Of a DNA stretch of 64,000 bases, positions 28,512 to 38,743 are shown one piece after another. A program made the position numbers and the translations under genes. Under the pieces are notes generated by a model. That model had not been told where the DNA came from. It worked only from the letters and a program-made list of their open reading frames with translations, and did not search any database. Every line of letters begins with the position of its first letter. Position 1 is the first letter of the stretch. Source of the DNA: Bacteroidota bacterium (lineage in GTDB: Bacteria > Bacteroidota > Bacteroidia > AKYH767-A > OLB10); NCBI GenBank assembly GCA_016717325.1, contig JADKFV010000008.1, positions 1 through 64,000 on the forward strand, written 5' to 3'.

Positions 28512-30513
28512 ATGGAGCAAGAGGTAAGTTTTCAGCGGGTAATAAATTATAATCGTGAAGGGTTGGATCGCGAGGCACTCATAAAAATATATGCCGCTAT
28601 TTTGAAACCACGAATGATTGAAGAAAAAATGATGATTCTTTTACGTCAGGGAAAAATTGCAAAGTGGTTTTCGGGAATAGGGCAGGAGGCAATTGCTACG
28701 GGGGTTGCTCTTGCAATGGACACTGACGAGTATATACTACCCATGCACCGCAATCTTGGCGTTTTTACCACACGCGAAATTCCATTGAATCGTTTATTCT
28801 CACAGTTTCAGGGTAAAGAAGGTGGTTTTACTAAAGGTCGCGATAGGTCTTTTCACTTTGGTACACAGGAGTATAAAATTATTGGAATGATATCGCACCT
28901 TGGCCCACAGCTTGCCCTGGCCGATGGAATTGCCGGGCAAATTGCGTAATGAACAAAATGTACCGCTGTTTTACGGGCGATGGCGGCACCAGCGAAGGCG
29001 ATTTTCACGAAGCGCTCAATGTTGCCTCGGTGTGGGATCTGCCTGTGATATTTGTTATCGAAAATAATGGCTATGGATTATCAACACCCAGTGCGGAGCA
29101 ATTCCGTTGTAAAAATTTTATTGATAAAGGAATCGGCTATGGCATGAAGTAGTGCAGGTTGATGGCAATAATATTTTGGAAGTATATAACACAGTAAACA
29201 AAATTGCACAGTCGTTGCGTATAAAACCACGTCCGGTGATATTGGAGTGCATCACATTTCGCATGCGTGGTCACGAAGAAGCATCGGGAACAAAATATGT
29301 ACCTCAAGAGTTGCTTGACACCTGGGGCAAAAAAGACCCTGTAAGAAACTATGAACATTTTTTAATTGATGAGGGCATAATTAATATTAGTGACATAGAC
29401 CATATACGTAGTACCATAAAAGAAGAAATTGACCGCGGCCTCGATATTACTTTTGCCGAGGCATTACCACAATCTACTACCGAAAAAGAATTGGCTGGCC
29501 TGTTTGCACCATTTAGTAATGTTGAGGTAAAACCAAAAGGCGAAGCAAGAAGTGATAGACGTTTTCTTGACGCTATAACCGATGCCATGCAAATAGCTAT
29601 GCGTAAGCATAAAAATCTTGTGATTATGGGACAGGATATTGCAGAGTACGGTGGAGTATTTAAAGCAACAGCAGGCTTTGTCGAAGAATTTGGTCATGGT
29701 CGTGTGCGCAACACTCCTATATGCGAAAGTGCCATTATTGGTGCCGGCTTGGGTCTTAGCATAAATGGATATAAAGCAATTGTAGAAATGCAATTTGCCG
29801 ATTTTGTAACCTGTGGATTTAATCAAATAATAAATAATCTTGCCAAAACACATTATCGCTGGGGACAAAATGTAGATGTGGTGGTGCGCATGCCAACAGG
29901 TGCAGCGGTTGGTGCCGGACCGTTTCATTCGCAATCGAACGAGGCATGGTTTTTTCATACTCCCGGTTTAAAGGTGGTGTATCCTGCATTTCCCTCACAA
30001 GCAAAAGGCCAGTTACTGGCGGCTATCGAAGACCCCAATCCTGTTATGTTTTTCGAACACAAAGCATTGTACCGCTCTGTAACGGAGAGTATATACGATG
30101 ACTACTATACCACCGAAATTGGAAAAGCTATTGTGCGCAACCAAGGTGATGATATCACAATTGTAACTTATGGCCTTGGTGTACATTGGGCAATTGAGGC
30201 ATTGAAAAATAATCCTGAAATTAGTGCCGACTTAATCGACTTGAATACACTGTTGCCTTGGGATAAAAAATGTGTTATCGAGTCGGTGAAGCGCACCGGT
30301 AAATGCATAGTGATGCACGAAGATTGTATAACCGGAGGTATAGGCGCGGAGATTGCAGCAGTAGTGAGCGATGAATGTTTTGCCTTTTTAGATGCCCCTG
30401 TAAAACGAATAGGATCACTCGATACTCCTGTGCCAATGAGCGAAGAACTGGAATGGAATTTTTTACCCAAGAAAAGATTTAATGAAGCACTTGTGGAGTT
30501 GTGGCGGTTTTAG
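28512..30513 (+). CDS. Fused E1 alpha/beta 2-oxoacid dehydrogenase (two frameshifts)
   Basis: Thiamine-pyrophosphate-dependent E1 of a 2-oxoacid (probably branched-chain) dehydrogenase complex, with alpha and beta subunits in one chain, as is usual in Bacteroidota. The alpha half shows 'GKIAKWFSGIGQEAIATG' and the TPP motif 'GDGGTSEGDFHEALN'...'ENNGYGLST'. The beta half shows 'NLVIMGQDIAEYGGVF', 'ESAIIGAGLGLSINGYK' and 'HEDCITGGIGAEIAAVV'. It is read as three frames: 28512-28949, 28949-29152, 29152-30513. The breaks are around 28935-28970 and at 29145-29147, where one added G restores 'GYGMEVVQVDGNN'. Repaired length about 666. A TATATTTG box lies at 28488-28495. The TAG stop falls in the first unit of a repeat array. 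Confidence 0.88.
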
Positions 30514-30700
30514 TTCTTAGTTCCGTTTACGATGCGCCAGGAATTTAGTTTTTAGTTACGTTTGCGGTGGGCCAAGTTCTTTGTTCTTAGTTTCGTTTAC
30601 GATGCGCCAAGTTCTTAGTTCTTAGTTACGTTTGCGGTGGGCCAAGTTCTTAGTTCCGTTTACGATGCGCCAAGTTCTTATTTCTTAGTTACGTTTGAGG
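30511..30700 (+). repeat. Imperfect tandem repeat, 65-69 bp unit
   Basis: CGTTTACGATGCGCCA recurs at 30524, 30593 and 30658, alternating with CGTTTGCGGTGGGCCAAGTT at 30559 and 30629. The units are joined by TTAGTTC heptamers. It begins at the stop codon of the E1 gene. The reverse complement of the same motifs (CCGCAAACGTAACTAAG) occurs at about 18890-18921, after the M3 peptidase gene on the opposite strand. Confidence 0.8.
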
Positions 30701-30765
30701 AGTACATTTTTTTAGTTCCTGTTTTTTTTAATTTTCAATTTTTCATTCATAATTTTAATTACCCT

Positions 30766-31119
30766 TTATGATTTCTTCTGCTCGTGTTCTATTCTGGCGG
30801 CCACAGCAAAGTGGTGAAAATATTTTTCCATCGATTCGAATGTTGTTCCGTGCAATATGCCACCAAAGTAGGCATCACACAGACATTCTTTAGCGCGGCA
30901 TAATTCTTTTAGTTGGCCTTTCCACCGCGGGTCCTCAATTGTTAACCACATCAATTCGAATGCACGGGCAAAACTGTTTTCAAATATTTTTTGATTTTTG
31001 TGTTGCCATTTTCTAGCACGCCCTACTTCGCTACCAACATTGCCAAGTTGTTCCATAAGCGATAATTGGAACCATGGGCCGGCAGCCAATTCAGCATGTA
31101 TGTATTTTATTTCACTCAT
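30766..31119 (-). CDS. Conserved hypothetical helical protein
   Basis: A 117-residue soluble protein that appears all-helical, with the sequence 'YIHAELAAGPWFQLSLMEQ' followed by 'LGNVGSEVGRARKWQHKN' and ending in a Glu/Lys-rich tail. I recall similar conserved proteins annotated only as hypothetical in diverse bacteria and archaea; the 'AELAAG.WF.LSL.EQ.GN.GSEV.RA..W' pattern is distinctive. No signal peptide or known catalytic motif. A Cys pair (CRAKECLC) is present but not obviously a metal site. It lies alone between repeat-rich regions. The next 283 bases upstream hold only AT-rich sequence and TTCTTAGTT-type units. Confidence 0.6.
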   Translation of the reverse strand: MSEIKYIHAELAAGPWFQLSLMEQLGNVGSEVGRARKWQHKNQKIFENSFARAFELMWLTIEDPRWKGQLKELCRAKECLCDAYFGGILHGTTFESMEKYFHHFAVAARIEHEQKKS

Positions 31120-31402
31120 GTATCAAATGATTAACTATCTCCAAAACTAATTTTTGCTTATCAAGGTTATCCCTCCTCGCGTTTTATTACCATCGCCAGG
31201 CCTCAAATTTATCATTGAATCAAATTCTACTCTATCCTGAATATCAACATCAAAATAAATATTTATTCCCCCAAGATATTTTTTAATGAACCGTTTTTTT
31301 TTAATTTTTTGTTCTTAGTTCGTCATCTTAATTTGCATTCTATCATTATTAATTTTCAATTCTTAATCCTTAATTTTCAATTTATAATTTACAATTCATA
31401 AT

Positions 31403-32452
31403 TTAAATTTTCCTCTTAAAGTGTTGCATGTTTTTTCTTATCATTTCGGCTAAACTTATTTTTACTATTTCGCCCATGCTTCGTGCTTTTTCGAATTTTT
31501 TATTTTGATAATGTTCGGCAAGTTCATGTTTTAGCTGATGCACTTTTTCGGCATCCGATATTTCATCTTTCATCATAGCATCGAGCAATTCTTTGGTCAT
31601 GTGTTTGGTTGCTTTTATTCTGCGCGACATCAGTACTTGTTCTTCCAGTTGATATTGTCTGGTGGATTCGGCATTGAGGTGCTTAATACACAATTCCACA
31701 ATAGGATTATTTTCTTTAAAAAATTGTGGCATGTACACTTTTTTGCGCCCTTCATAACTTTGCTGATCGAAATCGATGGCACGTATACGGTAATGGACAT
31801 CTTCGAAATCGGGTGTGATATCCACCACATAATTATATGCGCGCATATCGCCAAGTAAACGAACAAAACAACGCTCATTAAACTTTACAAACTCTTTTGC
31901 CAGCCTTATGGTATTAATATCTTTTTGCAGCATTTGTTTTTGCATAAACATATCACCCGGAATACCAGCAATGTGTTCTTCGACCAAAGTATTGCGATTA
32001 ACAAGATAGCTTATCCTGTTTGGCGATAAAATATGTTCAAGTTCCAAACCATAAATGCGCGAAGCATCGGCTTGCTTAATATAAAAATAATCGTGGTTAT
32101 CGTTAAACTGATTTACTATTCTGATGCGAAATGGTTTTGAATTTCCAAAGCTGCAATAATCTATTCGGTCAACGCATAAGTGCTCGGTAATTTCGCCACC
32201 TGTTTTTAGCAATGCATATATTTCGCGCAATGCAACCGCCAGATGTTCAAAATCACTTTGTGAATATAGCACCGATTGCCACAGTGTATCTTTACCTGTT
32301 CTATCGTAAAGCGGAATAGTATTATCGAAACGCAATAGTTCATCATATGATACATGTAACAAAGTATCGCGGCCATAATGTTTCAAAAATTTCCGCAACA
32401 AAGGTTGAATAGGGTAGCAAGGTTTTTTCTTCGAAATATGAATGTGTTCCAT
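31403..32452 (-). CDS. Uncharacterised 349-residue protein
   Basis: A soluble protein with no signal peptide or membrane segment. Residues about 1-110 contain 'FDNTIPLYDRTGKDTLWQSV'. The middle contains 'DYFYIKQADASRIYGLELEH', a 'FVRLLGDMRAYNYVVDI' stretch and 'YRIRAIDFDQQSYEG'. The C-terminal third is strongly helical and charged. The 'GD.R..NYV' and 'IRAIDFD' combination vaguely recalls the catalytic and metal-binding loops of protein-kinase-like folds, but I cannot match the rest and do not claim that function. It starts 17 bases after the end of radC on the same strand, so the two are probably co-transcribed. Confidence 0.55.
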   Translation of the reverse strand: MEHIHISKKKPCYPIQPLLRKFLKHYGRDTLLHVSYDELLRFDNTIPLYDRTGKDTLWQSVLYSQSDFEHLAVALREIYALLKTGGEITEHLCVDRIDYCSFGNSKPFRIRIVNQFNDNHDYFYIKQADASRIYGLELEHILSPNRISYLVNRNTLVEEHIAGIPGDMFMQKQMLQKDINTIRLAKEFVKFNERCFVRLLGDMRAYNYVVDITPDFEDVHYRIRAIDFDQQSYEGRKKVYMPQFFKENNPIVELCIKHLNAESTRQYQLEEQVLMSRRIKATKHMTKELLDAMMKDEISDAEKVHQLKHELAEHYQNKKFEKARSMGEIVKISLAEMIRKNMQHFKRKI

Positions 32453-32469
32453 TTGTAAATTTATAAAAA

Positions 32470-33171
32470 TTATAGCAAGCCTTCATCGGCAAAACTGTAA
32501 TACGATGAACCCGCAATTATTAAATGGTCTATCACCCTTATCTCGAGCATGGTGCCGGCAGCGGTCATTTTTGTTGTCAGTTTTATATCTTCATCGCTGG
32601 GTTTTAAATTTCCACTTGGGTGATTGTGTGCCAGTACAATGCCCGATGCATTATGTTCCAATGCCCGTTTAAAAATCATCTTTGGATCAACCACTGTGCC
32701 ATGAACTCCACCGGCACTCATACGTTCTTCTTTCATAACCTGATTGTTTCGGTTTAGAAACAATATCCAAAATTCCTCATGGTATAAATTGTTCAATCGT
32801 GCATATAAAATATCGTACGCTATTTGGCTACTCGTAATGCGTGGTAATTCTTTTGCGCCAAGCTCCATTTCTTTTCTGCGCTTTCCAAGTTCAAGTGCCG
32901 CAACTATGGTTATGGCTTTTACCGGCCCCAATCCTTTAAGTCCGCTTTGTAGAATTTTTTCTACACTCCATTTTCCAAGTTCGTTGAGATTGTTATTTGC
33001 CAGCGCCAATAATTTTCGCGATACCTCCACTGCGGTTTCATTTTGCGAACCTGCCCGAATGAGAATGGCCAAAAGTTCGCTATCGGTTAAGCTGCGTGCT
33101 CCCTGAGTCATTAATTTTTCGCGTGGCCTGTCTTCTTCGGCCCATTGTTTTATTCCTTGCGATTCGCTCAT
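32470..33171 (-). CDS. radC: RadC family JAB1/MPN-domain protein
   Basis: A 233-residue protein of the RadC (UPF0758) family. A helix-hairpin-helix part (about 1-95, 'REKLMTQGARSLTDSELLAI', 'SGLKGLGPVKAITIVAA') precedes the JAB/MPN domain with its metal motif 'VLAHNHPSGNLKPSDEDI' and upstream Glu. The family was historically linked to DNA repair, but its role is not established; the metal site suggests a hydrolase. Length is typical. It is divergent from aroA, with about 200 bases between starts, and upstream of the uncharacterised 349-residue gene. Confidence 0.93.
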   Translation of the reverse strand: MSESQGIKQWAEEDRPREKLMTQGARSLTDSELLAILIRAGSQNETAVEVSRKLLALANNNLNELGKWSVEKILQSGLKGLGPVKAITIVAALELGKRRKEMELGAKELPRITSSQIAYDILYARLNNLYHEEFWILFLNRNNQVMKEERMSAGGVHGTVVDPKMIFKRALEHNASGIVLAHNHPSGNLKPSDEDIKLTTKMTAAGTMLEIRVIDHLIIAGSSYYSFADEGLL

Positions 33172-33374
33172 TGCTTTTCAATTATGTTTTGTAAAATCAT
33201 ATTTTTCAGTTGCTTAATTTTGTTGTGTCAAAACAATTTTATTTTTCGATAATCGATTCCATCTTTTGTTCGGCATTACAAAATACAAAAAGCTTTTCCC
33301 TAAAGCTTGCAAAATTTCCGATACATTTGCGCTTCTTCTATCGGCAAATATATTTTGCCAAACATAATTTTTTT

Positions 33375-34607
33375 ATGTACAAAATCACCGCAGAGGATAA
33401 ACAATTTAAGGCCACCATAAAATTACCGTTTTCGAAAAGCGAAAGTAATCGTGCACTAATGATGCAACGGCTAAGTGTAACACAAATAAATGTGGACAAT
33501 GTTTCGAATGCCGATGATACACGCACGTTGCAAAAATTACTGTGGCGCAACGATGATGTAATGAACACTGGTGAAGGCGGCACTACGTTTCGATTTATGC
33601 TTGCTTTCTGTGCTCTTGCGGGCATAAATTGCGAGTTGCAAGCCGGCCAGCGAATGAGCCAAAGGCCAATAAGTAATTTGGTTGATGCTTTAAATTTTCT
33701 AGGTGCAAATATTACTTATGTGAAAAAGAAAGGCTTTGCACCTGTGCGTATCAATGCAGGTTTGCTAACGGGCAGTAAGGTTATAATTGATGCAAGCATC
33801 AGTAGCCAGTTTATTTCGGCACTTATGCTTATTGCGCCATATATGCCGTATGGCCTTACTATTCATTTGAAAGGAAAAATTGTTTCGCCAGGTTATATAA
33901 ATCTTACTGCCAAAATGATGAAGCAGGCAGGGGCAGAGGTAACAATGCATAAATCGAAAATCGAAATTGCAAACAAACCTTATATGCGCACGCATTTTAC
34001 TATTACCCCCGATTGGAGTGCAGCAAGTTATTTTGTGCAGGCCGTTTTTCTCAATCCTAAATTGCAAATATATCTGCCTGGTTTGCAGTTAAATTCTTTT
34101 CAACCCGATAGTAAAATAGTGCAAGTGTTCGAACCTTTGGGGCTAACTTTTAATCACCGCCAAACAGGTTTAGTAATTAATAATATTGGTGCAAAAGTTA
34201 ACACAAAAAAAGTCCTCAACATCAATTGTATTGATTTTCCCGATGTGGCACCTACTATTGCTATTGCATTGGCAGCAGCGGGTTTCGCGGGGAATTTAAC
34301 GGGTTTGCAAACTTTGGTAAATAAAGAAACTAACAGAATTGCAGCAATAGAAAAAACATTAACCAACATTGGAGCAGAATGTAAAAGTAACCACAACAGT
34401 ATACGATGGAAAGCCGGAGAGTTAAAAAATAATTTCAAACCTTTTAATACTTATAAAGACCACCGTTTTGTGATGGCTTTAACAATGCTTGCCTTTGCTT
34501 TTAAATCGATAAAACTCAATGAGATAGAAAGTGTATCTAAATCTTTCCCCAACTTTTTTAATGAAGTGAAGAAGATAGGACTAAAAATCGATGACATTGC
34601 ACAATAA
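33375..34607 (+). CDS. aroA: 3-phosphoshikimate 1-carboxyvinyltransferase
   Basis: EPSP synthase, the sixth step of the shikimate pathway: it joins phosphoenolpyruvate to shikimate 3-phosphate. Start placed at 33375 (MYKITAEDKQFKATIKLPFS), giving 410 residues; the frame is open back to 33210, but that extension is low-complexity, unlike the family. Motifs: 'LPFSKSESNRALM' (substrate lysine and Ser), 'NTGEGGTTFRFMLAF', 'QRMSQRPISNLVDAL', 'SSQFISALMLIAPY', 'DWSAASYFVQA' and 'YKDHRFVMAL'. It is slightly divergent from enterobacterial AroA, as usual in Bacteroidota. A TACATTTG box lies at 33322-33329. Single gene, no other shikimate genes nearby. Confidence 0.93.
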   Translation: MYKITAEDKQFKATIKLPFSKSESNRALMMQRLSVTQINVDNVSNADDTRTLQKLLWRNDDVMNTGEGGTTFRFMLAFCALAGINCELQAGQRMSQRPISNLVDALNFLGANITYVKKKGFAPVRINAGLLTGSKVIIDASISSQFISALMLIAPYMPYGLTIHLKGKIVSPGYINLTAKMMKQAGAEVTMHKSKIEIANKPYMRTHFTITPDWSAASYFVQAVFLNPKLQIYLPGLQLNSFQPDSKIVQVFEPLGLTFNHRQTGLVINNIGAKVNTKKVLNINCIDFPDVAPTIAIALAAAGFAGNLTGLQTLVNKETNRIAAIEKTLTNIGAECKSNHNSIRWKAGELKNNFKPFNTYKDHRFVMALTMLAFAFKSIKLNEIESVSKSFPNFFNEVKKIGLKIDDIAQ

Positions 34608-34706
34608 TAATTTTTGCGTGATGTAATAGTTTTTTTCTGTTTAAAACCACAAACTTTAAAACTAAAATTAATTTCCTTGTATTAAAATTTTAAATAAAAA
34701 CCATTC

Positions 34707-34738
34707 TTGCATCAAATCGTTATTATAATTTATATTTG
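34707..34738 (+). promoter_or_regulatory. Bacteroidota-type promoter of mlaD-like gene
   Basis: TTG at 34707-34709, 21 bases, then an exact -7 box TATATTTG at 34731-34738, about 22 bases upstream of the TTG start. Confidence 0.6.
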
Positions 34739-34759
34739 ACCCTTTAAATTTATACACAG

Positions 34760-35708
34760 TTGAAATACGGAAAAGAGATTAAAGTAGGCATAGTGCTTAC
34801 ATTGGCAATAGCAGGGCTTATATGGGGCATCAATTATTTGAAAGGATCGGATTTGTTTTCCTCCACCAACGATGCATATGTGGTTTACGATAAAGTAAAC
34901 GGCCTGGTAATATCGAATGGCATTTTTCTCAATGGCATAAAAATAGGTCAGGTAAAAAGGCAACAATTTTTTAAAGATAATTCGGGCCGCATACTTGTTA
35001 CCATCACAATTAATAAAGATGTATTCGTTAGCAAAAATTCATTAGCCACCATAGTAAATTCCGATTTGCTGGGCGGTAAAGCCATCGAAGTGCAATTGGG
35101 AAATTCTACTTTGCCGTTGCTTGATGAGGATACCCTGCAAGGCACAATTGCTGAAGGTATTGGTGAACAAATTGAACCGTTTAAAAATAAAGCCTCCAAT
35201 GTTTTAATATCTGTTGACTCACTTGCGCAAACTTTAAACGGTGCATTAACAAAGGAAAGCATTACGGCACTCAATGCATCGATAAAAAACATTGAAGCCC
35301 TTACACACAATCTTCAAACAATTTCGCAAGCCAACGGTGCGCTTGCACAATCCATGAACAACCTTCAGGCAGTTACAGGCACATTAAAAAACAACAATAA
35401 AAAAATAGAAAGCACACTCGATAATGTAAAGTAAGTTGTCGGAGCAATTAGCTACCTCCGATTTAAAAAAGACCATTGATAATTTAGAGAAAACTTCGGC
35501 ACAGTTGAACGATGTGTTAGCAAAAATGAATAAAGGCGAAGGCTCGTTGGGTAAGTTGATGAAAGATGAATCGCTTTACAATAACTTAAATGCTGCTGCT
35601 TCCGATTTAGATAAATTGTTGATCGACTTAAAAGCCAATCCAAAACGTTATGTTCAGGTTTCGGTATTTGGTCGTAAAGACAAAACACCACCTGCAACTG
35701 TAAAATAA
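34760..35708 (+). CDS. MlaD/Mce family lipid-transport protein (frameshifted)
   Basis: Periplasmic substrate-binding component of an Mla-type phospholipid transport system, anchored by one N-terminal helix ('IKVGIVLTLAIAGLIWGINYL'). The MCE domain follows: 'YDKVNGLVISNGIFLNGIKI' and 'SDLLGGKAIEVQLG'. The C-terminal part is a long helical region with coiled-coil character. The start is TTG at 34760. The frame ends at 35434 with TAA, but one A fewer in the run at 35430-35432 gives 'NVSKLSEQLATSDL' and opens to 35708, about 315 residues in all. MlaE/MlaF partners are not in this window, which is common in Bacteroidota. Confidence 0.87.
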
Positions 35709-35737
35709 TAATCTTCCAAAAAAGTATTTTTGTTTTT

Positions 35738-37052
35738 ATGGATATACAAATCAGTCAAATTGTTTTCGCCATTCTGCTTTCATTAGGCCTGGCATTGTTT
35801 ATACAAAATATAAGAAAAGTAATTCGCAATATAAACTTAGGCCGCGATGTAGTAATAAATGACAAGAAGGGCGATCGCTGGAAAACTATGGCACGCGTGG
35901 CTCTTGGTCAATCGAAAATGATGACTCGCCCGGTTGCCGGCATCATGCATATTTTTCTTTATGTGGGTTTTGTTATAATAAACCTCGAAGTACTCGAAAT
36001 TATTCTTGATGGTTTATTTGGCACTCATCGTATTTTTTATCCCTTACAATCGCTTTACGATTTTCTTATTGGCAGCTTCGAAATTCTCGCTTTACTTGTA
36101 TTAATAGGTTGCGTAGTTTTTTTGATGCGCAGAAATGTTTTTGAAACTAAAAAGGTTTTGGCAAAGTGAAATAACAGCATGGCCACGCAACGATGCCAAC
36201 ATAATACTTGTAACAGAAATTTTATTGATGTCAGCATTTTTAACAATGAATGCTGCCGATGGTATTTTGCAATCGCGGGCCATAATGCATTATGTTGATG
36301 CAGGAAGTTTTCCGGTAAGTTCATTTATAATGCCATTATTCGAACATACTTCCACTTCCACTTTAATTTTTATTGAACGTGCTTGTTGGTGGTTTCACAT
36401 CATAGGTATTTTGGCATTTATGAATTATCTTCCATACTCAAAACATTTCCATATTTTACTAGCTTTTCCAAATACGTGGTACAGTAATTTGAAAAATATG
36501 GGCGAGTTCAACAACCTCGAATCGGTAACAAACGAAGTAAAATTAATGCTCGACCCATCGTTGTCTGCACCCGCTGCCGATGCACCACCACAGCGATTTG
36601 GAGCCAAGGATATAAAAGACCTCTCGTGGAAACAATTGATGGACGCGTATTCATGCACAGAGTGTGGACGATGCACTTCGCAATGCCCGGCAAACATTAC
36701 CGGCAAAAATTTATCGCCACGAAAAATAATGATGGATACGCGCGACCGCATGGAAGAAGTAGGACGTAATATTGACAAGCATGGTGCAGATTATGATGAT
36801 GGAAAATCGCTGCTGACAAATTATATAAGTGAAGAAGAATTATGGGCTTGCACCACTTGCAATGCATGTGTAAATGCCTGCCCTGTAAATATCGATCCTT
36901 TGAGTATAATTATGGACATGCGCAGATTTTTGGTGATGGAGCAAAGTGCAGCACCTACAGAGTTGAATGGCATGTTTTCGAAAATTGAAAACAATCAGGC
37001 ACCATGGCAATTCAGCCCTGCAGATAGATTGAACTGGGTAAATCCATCGTAA
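35738..37052 (+). CDS. Membrane Fe-S oxidoreductase, HdrC/DsrK-like (frameshifted)
   Basis: An N-terminal membrane domain of about five helices, with His residues that could ligate heme ('GIMHIFLYVGFVIINLEVL'), is fused to a bacterial-ferredoxin domain with two 4Fe-4S motifs: 'CTECGRCTSQCP' and 'CTTCNACVNACP'. Such proteins pass electrons between quinones and soluble partners; the physiological donor and acceptor here are unknown. Two overlapping frames (35738-36169 and 36135-37052) join if one A is removed from the five-A run at 36149-36153, giving 'ETKRFWQSEITAW' and about 437 residues. A TATTTTTG box lies at 35725-35732. The CCG-domain gene follows 45 bases later, and together they probably form one complex. 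Confidence 0.87.
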
Positions 37053-37096
37053 TATATTTTGTCATTTATAACCGAAAGCAAAATTCTGTTTAAAAT

Positions 37097-37885
37097 ATGA
37101 GTGAATTGAAAGTACATACAGTTGCCGAAATGCTTGGCCGTGGCGAGTCGCCCGATATTTTATTTTGGGTAGGTTGTGCCGGAAGTTTCGATCAGCGAGC
37201 CCAAAAAGTTACACGCGCTGTTGTTTCCATATTAAATAAATGCAATATAAAATTTGCTGTGCTGGGCACCGAAGAAAGTTGTACGGGTGATCCGGCAAAA
37301 CGTGCCGGCAATGAATTTTTGTTTCAAATGCAAGCCATGATGAACATACAGGTTTTGAATGGATATGAAATAAAAAAAATAGTAACGGCATGTCCGCATT
37401 GTTTTAATACATTACGTAACGAGTATCCGCAACTGGGCGGAAATTTTGAAGTGATACACCACAGCATGCTTTTGCAAAGTTTAATAAACGAAGGAAAATT
37501 AAAGGTTGAAGGCGGAAAGTTTAAAGGTAAAAAAATAGTATATCACGATGCATGTTATCTTGGCCGCGGTAATAATGTGTATGAAGCGCCACGCGAAGTG
37601 ATACAAAAATTAGATGTGGCATTGAGTGAAATGAAACGCAGCCGTGCCCAAGGATTATGTTGCGGTGCCGGTGGCGCACAAATGTTTAAAGAACCCGAGC
37701 AAGGTAACAAAGACATTAATATTGAACGTACAGAAGAAGCGCTCGAACTAAAGCCTGATGTGATTGCCGTAGGTTGCCCATTTTGCATGACCATGATGAG
37801 CGATGGTGTAAAAATGAATGACAAGGAAAACGAAGTACAAGTGCTTGACATAGCTGAGTTGATAGCGCAGGCGGGGGAGTTGTGA
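37097..37885 (+). CDS. Fe-S protein with CCG (heterodisulfide-reductase B-like) domains
   Basis: A 262-residue soluble protein with two Cys-rich CCG modules as in HdrB, GlcF and LutA: 'WVGCAGSFDQRAQKV' with 'EESCTGDPAKRAGNE' and 'TACPHCFNTLRNEYP', then 'YHDACYLGRGNNVYEAP' with 'GLCCGAGGAQMFKEPE' and 'GCPFCMTMM'. Such domains bind unusual 4Fe-4S clusters. It is the partner of the membrane Fe-S protein immediately upstream. This pair is widespread in Bacteroidota and is often annotated simply as (Fe-S)-binding protein. A substrate (glycolate, lactate or disulfide) cannot be told from the sequence. Confidence 0.87.
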   Translation: MSELKVHTVAEMLGRGESPDILFWVGCAGSFDQRAQKVTRAVVSILNKCNIKFAVLGTEESCTGDPAKRAGNEFLFQMQAMMNIQVLNGYEIKKIVTACPHCFNTLRNEYPQLGGNFEVIHHSMLLQSLINEGKLKVEGGKFKGKKIVYHDACYLGRGNNVYEAPREVIQKLDVALSEMKRSRAQGLCCGAGGAQMFKEPEQGNKDINIERTEEALELKPDVIAVGCPFCMTMMSDGVKMNDKENEVQVLDIAELIAQAGEL

Positions 37886-38104
37886 TTTAGTTTAAAGTTT
37901 AAAGTTCTTAGTTGTTAGTTTTTAGTTCTTAGTTTATAGTTCTTAGTTCGGCATTGCAAGGTTCGAAACAATTTCTGATTAGTTCGTAATTGGCCATTGC
38001 ATCTTATTAAGGAATCACTGTTGAGTTCATAGTCTGCTTGAAAATTTAATAGTGTGATGATGATATTATACAATCAATTCAAATAATTTAATTAATAAAA
38101 CTCC
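37886..38104. repeat. TTAGTTC-type tract after Fe-S gene
   Basis: Directly after the TGA stop the sequence runs TTTAGTTTAAAG, then TTCTTAGTTGTTAG and TTTTTAGTTCTTAGTT units to about 37950, again on the strand of the preceding gene. The rest is AT-rich leader of the next gene. Confidence 0.6.
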
Positions 38105-38560
38105 ATGTTAGTTCCATTCGAAGAATTAAGTAACGATGCCCGCATTTGGATTTTTCAATCGAATAGATTGATGAGCGATGCCGAACAATTACAATTGATA
38201 AATAGCACCCAACAATTTGTAAATGAATGGACAGCACACAACCAAACATTGAAATCATCTTGTGTCATTATGCATAATTATTTTTTGATAATTGCAGTTG
38301 ACGAAAATTTTAACCAGGCCAGTGGATGTAGCATAGACAAGGCATTTCGCCATGTTACCCAAATGGGCGATGCAATGAAAATTAACTTTTTCGATAGATT
38401 GAAAGTTGCGGCAATGCACAACAACGAAATACAATTATTTCCATATTTCGATATCAAATCGAAACCGGTTGAGTTTGCAGACTATAAATTTTTCAAGAAT
38501 GCCATTGAAAATAAATTGCAATTGAATTCCGGTTGGATGGTGAATGCAGTAGAAATTTAG
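38105..38560 (+). CDS. Conserved Bacteroidota protein, often mislabelled ABC transporter ATPase
   Basis: A 151-residue soluble protein starting MLVPFEELSNDARIWIFQSN, with 'EQLQLINSTQQFVNEWTAHN' and 'HNYFLIIAVDENFNQASGCS'. I recall this short family from many Bacteroidota genomes, where it carries an automatic 'ABC transporter ATPase' label; no Walker A or signature motif is present, so that label is not supported. The Cys in 'ASGCSIDKA' is conserved in my recollection. Function unknown. It stands alone behind the Fe-S genes and in front of a repeat-rich region. Confidence 0.7.
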   Translation: MLVPFEELSNDARIWIFQSNRLMSDAEQLQLINSTQQFVNEWTAHNQTLKSSCVIMHNYFLIIAVDENFNQASGCSIDKAFRHVTQMGDAMKINFFDRLKVAAMHNNEIQLFPYFDIKSKPVEFADYKFFKNAIENKLQLNSGWMVNAVEI

Positions 38561-38743
38561 TTTTCCTTTTTTTTATTGTTCCATTTGAAATAGAATATGC
38601 TGCGTTTCTCAGCATTTCAAAATGATTGTGATAATGAACGAAAGTCCAATTCGCATTGAATTTGTGGCAATCTCTGTTATGATAATTATTAAGAATACAA
38701 TTCTCAATAGTATTTACACACTACGCAACTTTACTGCATATAC

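Noticed and set aside
28949..29152. Separate small E1 subunit gene
   Set aside because: The translated piece is simply the TPP-binding segment between the two larger frames; one-base repairs join all three into a normal fused E1.
30511..30700. CRISPR-like regular repeats
   Set aside because: Units are degenerate, directly joined by heptamers, have no unique spacers of constant length, and no cas genes are near.
34760..35708. Programmed frameshift in mlaD-like gene
   Set aside because: No slippery heptamer plus pseudoknot is evident, and similar one-base breaks occur in many unrelated genes here.
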